This document shows positions 6,559-8,943 of a stretch of DNA of 8,943 nucleotides, in pieces (positions within the stretch are counted from its first letter, which is position 1; each line of letters begins with the position of its first letter). This DNA comes from Caldisericota bacterium (GTDB lineage: Bacteria; Bipolaricaulota; Bipolaricaulia; Bipolaricaulales; Bipolaricaulaceae). The notes under the pieces were generated by a model, which was not told the DNA's origin, did no database searches, and was given only the letters and a program-made list of their open reading frames with translations. The stretch covers positions 1 through 8,943 of the forward strand of contig JAADIW010000038.1 in NCBI GenBank assembly GCA_013151115.1, read 5' to 3'. Both the position numbers and the translations under genes were made by a program.

Positions 6559-7608
6559 ATGAGAGCCATCGCGTTGATCCTGCTGTGTGCCCTGCCCGCG
6601 GTCGCCCTGGCCGGCCCGCGGATCGCGGTGGACAACCCCGTCTACGATTTCGGCGAGATCAAAGAGGGCATGATCGTGGAACACGCCTTCGTGATCCGCA
6701 ACGTGGGAGATGCCCCGCTCGTGTTCACCCGCAAGCCCTACACCACCTGCGGCTGTACCGTGGCCGCGTTGCCGAAGGAGGTCCTCCAACCCGGGGAATC
6801 GCTGGAGCTCGTCGCCACCTTCGACTCCAGCGGCTTCGGGGGCCGGCACGTGCGCAAGGAGATCCGTGTCTACACGAACGACCCCCAGAGCCCGGTGACG
6901 GTCCTCGCCATGGTGGGGTACGTGCGCCCCGCCGAGGCACACGAACGCTCCGCGTGGTACCTCAAGTACAACCTCTACCTGCTCGTGGACATCCGCACGC
7001 CGGAGGAGTTCGCCGCCGCCCACCTCCTCGGCGCGATCAACATCCCCTTCGATGAACTGGCCGAGAGGATCAAGGGCTTCCCGAACACCGTGCTGATCTA
7101 TCTCTACGACGACACGGGCGAGCGCGCGTCCCAGGCCGCTTCGATGTTGGTGGAGATGGGATACCGATTCGCCCGCGCCCTGAACGGGGGGTTGGTCGCC
7201 TGGCAAAGCCGGTACGGGAATCTGTTCATTGAGTTCGACGCCGGGGGCCCGTTCTCCTTCCAGGGGGAGCCCCGGGGCGGGAGCTATTCCGTGGACCCCC
7301 AACAGCTCCTCTCCCGCTACGTGGTGGTCATCGACGTACGCCCGCCGGAGGCGTTCGCCGCGGAGCACTTCGTCGGGGCCATCAACCTCGACCCCGAGGA
7401 GATACCGCGGTGGATCGCGGACCACCTCCCCCGCGGTCTTCCCCAAGGGGTGCGGCTCACCATCTGGTGCGTGGACGACGACGGGACCGAGTCCTGTCAC
7501 GCGGCGAAGTACATCCGTTCCCAAGGGTACGAGGCCTCCTGTATCCTGGGGGGCCTCGCCCAGTGGAAGCGCCGGTACGGGACCTTCATGCTCACCTCGT
7601 CCGGGTGA
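6559..7608 (+). CDS. Exported DUF1573 protein with two rhodanese-like domains
   Basis: The protein has 349 residues. A signal peptide (MRAIALILLCALPAVALA, 1-18) has no lipobox in the right place. Residues about 22-125 form a DUF1573 domain of immunoglobulin-like type, with DFGEIKEG, VIRNVGDAPL and the conserved TTCGCTV (Cys64, Cys66). Two rhodanese-like domains follow (about 135-220 and 240-345), each with the VDIRTPEEF / IDVRPPEAF start and a GG(L)xxW end. Domain 1 has no cysteine in its active loop (YLYDDTGERAS, 181-191), so it should not carry persulfide sulfur. Domain 2 has Cys304 in IWCVDDDGTES, an acidic and enlarged loop, and also Cys313 and Cys328. Known rhodaneses carry sulfur on the loop cysteine; extracytoplasmic forms are less well studied. 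The strong purine-rich sequence just before ATG 6559 supports the start. The following gene is a thioredoxin-CcdA fusion, which could keep these cysteines reduced; that link is inferred from proximity. Confidence 0.88.
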   Translation: MRAIALILLCALPAVALAGPRIAVDNPVYDFGEIKEGMIVEHAFVIRNVGDAPLVFTRKPYTTCGCTVAALPKEVLQPGESLELVATFDSSGFGGRHVRKEIRVYTNDPQSPVTVLAMVGYVRPAEAHERSAWYLKYNLYLLVDIRTPEEFAAAHLLGAINIPFDELAERIKGFPNTVLIYLYDDTGERASQAASMLVEMGYRFARALNGGLVAWQSRYGNLFIEFDAGGPFSFQGEPRGGSYSVDPQQLLSRYVVVIDVRPPEAFAAEHFVGAINLDPEEIPRWIADHLPRGLPQGVRLTIWCVDDDGTESCHAAKYIRSQGYEASCILGGLAQWKRRYGTFMLTSSG

Positions 7609-7621
7609 GCCGGCGGGAAAC

Positions 7622-7659
7622 GGCGAAGGGGAAGGGGTTACCTGCCCTTCCCCTTCGCC
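7622..7659 (+). terminator. Perfect 15-bp hairpin after the rhodanese gene
   Basis: The arms GGCGAAGGGGAAGGG (7622-7636) and CCCTTCCCCTTCGCC (7645-7659) pair perfectly around the 8-nt loop GTTACCTG. It begins 14 nt after the stop codon, where a terminator is expected. There is no U-tract on either strand, so it may be a terminator of the U-less kind, an mRNA 3'-end stabiliser, or an attenuator before the next gene. Confidence 0.6.
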
Positions 7660-7684
7660 CTGAACTGCGAAACCGCTGAGGTGC

Positions 7685-7741
7685 GGCCGGCGATGTGCCC
7701 GGCCTTCCGGCCCGTACGCCGCCGCGCGGGGATGGCCCGCG
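7685..7741 (+). other. Two further hairpins in the leader of the CcdA-like gene
   Basis: GGCCGG (7685-7690) pairs with CCGGCC (7699-7704) around 8 nt, and CGCGGG (7725-7730) pairs with CCCGCG (7736-7741) around 5 nt. The second ends 10 nt before the ribosome binding site AGGGGGG (7751-7757). No promoter-like AT-rich box is visible in the 152-nt gap, so the downstream gene probably depends on read-through or on an unrecognised promoter. In sequence this rich in G and C, short stems can arise by chance. Confidence 0.3.
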
Positions 7742-7760
7742 GGACAAGTTAGGGGGGACG

Positions 7761-8913
7761 ATGAGAGCGAAGTCACTCTGTATCTCTTTTCTCGGCGCCC
7801 TGCTCCTCCTCTCCACCGTCGCCTCGGCGACGGAACTCGTGTTCTTCCGCCGCCACGGTTGCTCACACTGCGCCCGGATCGAGGCCTTCGTGGAGGGGGA
7901 GCTCCTGCCCCGCTACCCCGGGCTCGAGGTGCGCTATTTCGAGGTGGACGATCCCGAGGCCCAGGAGGTCCTCGCGAAGCTCCTCCGCGCCTACGGGATC
8001 GGCCTCGAGCTGGAGGAGCTTTACACGCCCCTCATCTTCGTGGGCGATTACGCCCTCATCGCCACCGGCGGGATCGCGGGGGGGCTGAGGGTCTACGGCA
8101 TGGAGGCCGAGCCCTTCGTCGCGGCGGGACCGGCGGAGGAGATCGTGCTGGAGGACGCCGTTCGGATGGCCATCGAGGCCGATGCCCCTTCGCCCCTCAC
8201 GCGCATCGCGGGCGTGGAGGGGGAGGGGTTGGCCGAGGTGCTCACCATCCCGGCGTTGGTCCTGGCGGCGGCGGCCGATTCGGTGAACCCGTGTACTTTC
8301 GCGGTCCTGATCCTCCTCCTCGGGACGCTGCTCGTCGCCGGGAAGCGGGGCAAGGTGCTGTGGGTGGGCCTCTCGTTCATCGCGGCGATCTACATCTCGT
8401 ATTTCCTGATGGGGCTCGGGATCTTCACCGCGATCCAGACCGCCGGGGTCCAGCGTCCCTTCATCCTGACGGTGTCCGCCCTCGCCATCCTTTTGGGCCT
8501 TTGGAACATGAAGGACTACTTCGCCTACGGCAAGTGGTTCACCATCGAGGTCCCCCAGCGCTGGCGCCCCCTGGTGAAGAAGCTCACGAGCTCCGCGGTC
8601 ACGATCCCCGGGGCCTTCGCCGTGGGCGTGCTCGATTCGTTCTTCCTCCTCCCCTGCTCCTCGGGCCCCTACATCGCGAATCTCGAAGACGAGCACCCGG
8701 CTCCAGGGGATCGTGTACCTCCTCTTCTACAACCTCATCTTCATCCTGCCCCTCCTGGCCATCGCCCTGGGGATCCACTTCGGCTTCACCACCACCGCGC
8801 GGGCGGAGCGGTGGCGCTCGGCCCGGCTGGGCAAGCTGCACTTCGTGGCGGGCCTGGTGATGTTCCTCCTGGGGGTGGGTATGATCACCGCCCTCCAGCT
8901 CGGATACCTCTGA
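7761..8913 (+). CDS. Thioredoxin-CcdA (DsbD-like) fusion, frameshifted
   Basis: The product appears to be an exported thioredoxin-like domain fused to a CcdA/DsbD-type membrane domain, which in known members carries electrons from cytoplasmic thioredoxin to proteins outside the membrane. A signal peptide (about 1-23, cleavage after ASA) precedes FFRRHGCSHC (Cys34, Cys37), then a membrane domain with the paired cysteines in SVNPCTF (Cys178) and LLPCSSGPYI (Cys299). The N-terminal frame starts at ATG 7761 behind AGGGGGG. Just after SGPYIA the coding signal moves by +1: the segment RLQGIVYLLFYNLIFILPLL and the last helices up to the TGA at 8911-8913 are in the other frame. Codons there end in G or C, as in the rest of the gene, whereas the original frame becomes Pro/His-rich and stays open to the window end. 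Dropping one A at 8679/8680 restores an uninterrupted protein of about 383 residues. Conceptual join: 7761-8678 plus 8680-8913. Confidence 0.82.
8676..8698 (+). other. Frameshift site in the CcdA-like gene
   Basis: The switch from the N-terminal frame to the C-terminal frame must fall in or near this stretch, since SGPYIA is in one frame and TRLQGIVYLL in the other. One extra base, or two missing bases, explains it. Reading GCG-ATC-TCG-AAG instead of GCG-AAT-CTC-GAA gives SGPYIAISKTSTRLQG, which joins the two parts smoothly. No clear slippery heptamer or downstream pseudoknot was noticed. Confidence 0.75.
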
Positions 8914-8943
8914 GCCGCCGGAGCCCGGGGGCAAACGGAAAAG

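Noticed and set aside
7859..8860. Plus-strand open frame of 333 codons across the CcdA-like gene.
   Set aside because: Its Gly/Arg/Pro/His-rich translation is an out-of-frame reading. The frames with the signal peptide, CSHC, NPC and membrane helices are the real ones.

Overview
The window is GC-rich (G/C dominates nearly every third codon position), comes from a bacterium, and carries seven protein genes in short divergent and convergent units. No RNA gene, insertion sequence or CRISPR array is visible. The phylum cannot be fixed from the sequence. High GC, many Arg/Glu residues, and -10 boxes placed immediately before start codons (leaderless or nearly leaderless mRNAs) would fit a deep-branching or thermophilic lineage such as Deinococcus-Thermus or Bipolaricaulota. 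That placement is a guess.

Left part (142-2269, leftward): feoA and feoB, a ferrous iron uptake pair overlapping by 8 nt, driven by a good sigma70-type promoter (TTGACC, 17 nt, TAAAAT). A perfect 16-bp palindrome lies inside this promoter and is a candidate operator. From the same intergenic region a short secreted zinc amidase (2400-3017, rightward) acts on the cell wall. It converges with plsY (3043-3663, leftward), the acyl-phosphate:glycerol-3-phosphate acyltransferase of phospholipid synthesis.

Middle part (3796-6454, rightward): a cytoplasmic M3-family oligoendopeptidase, followed after 13 nt by a secreted conserved protein of unknown function with a Tyr/Trp/Asp/His-rich core.

Right part (6559-8913, rightward): an exported protein made of a DUF1573 domain and two rhodanese-like domains, only the second of which keeps a cysteine in the active-site loop. 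Next comes an exported thioredoxin-like domain fused to a CcdA/DsbD-type membrane electron carrier. The two genes are separated by 152 nt holding three hairpins, one with a perfect 15-bp stem. Together they suggest a thiol/sulfur relay outside the cytoplasmic membrane supplied with electrons across it; this is an inference.

The main anomaly is in the last gene. The conserved C-terminal membrane segments are in a different frame from the rest, and a single extra base near 8679 would explain this. The frameshift is either a real mutation, a sequencing or assembly error, or (less likely) recoding.
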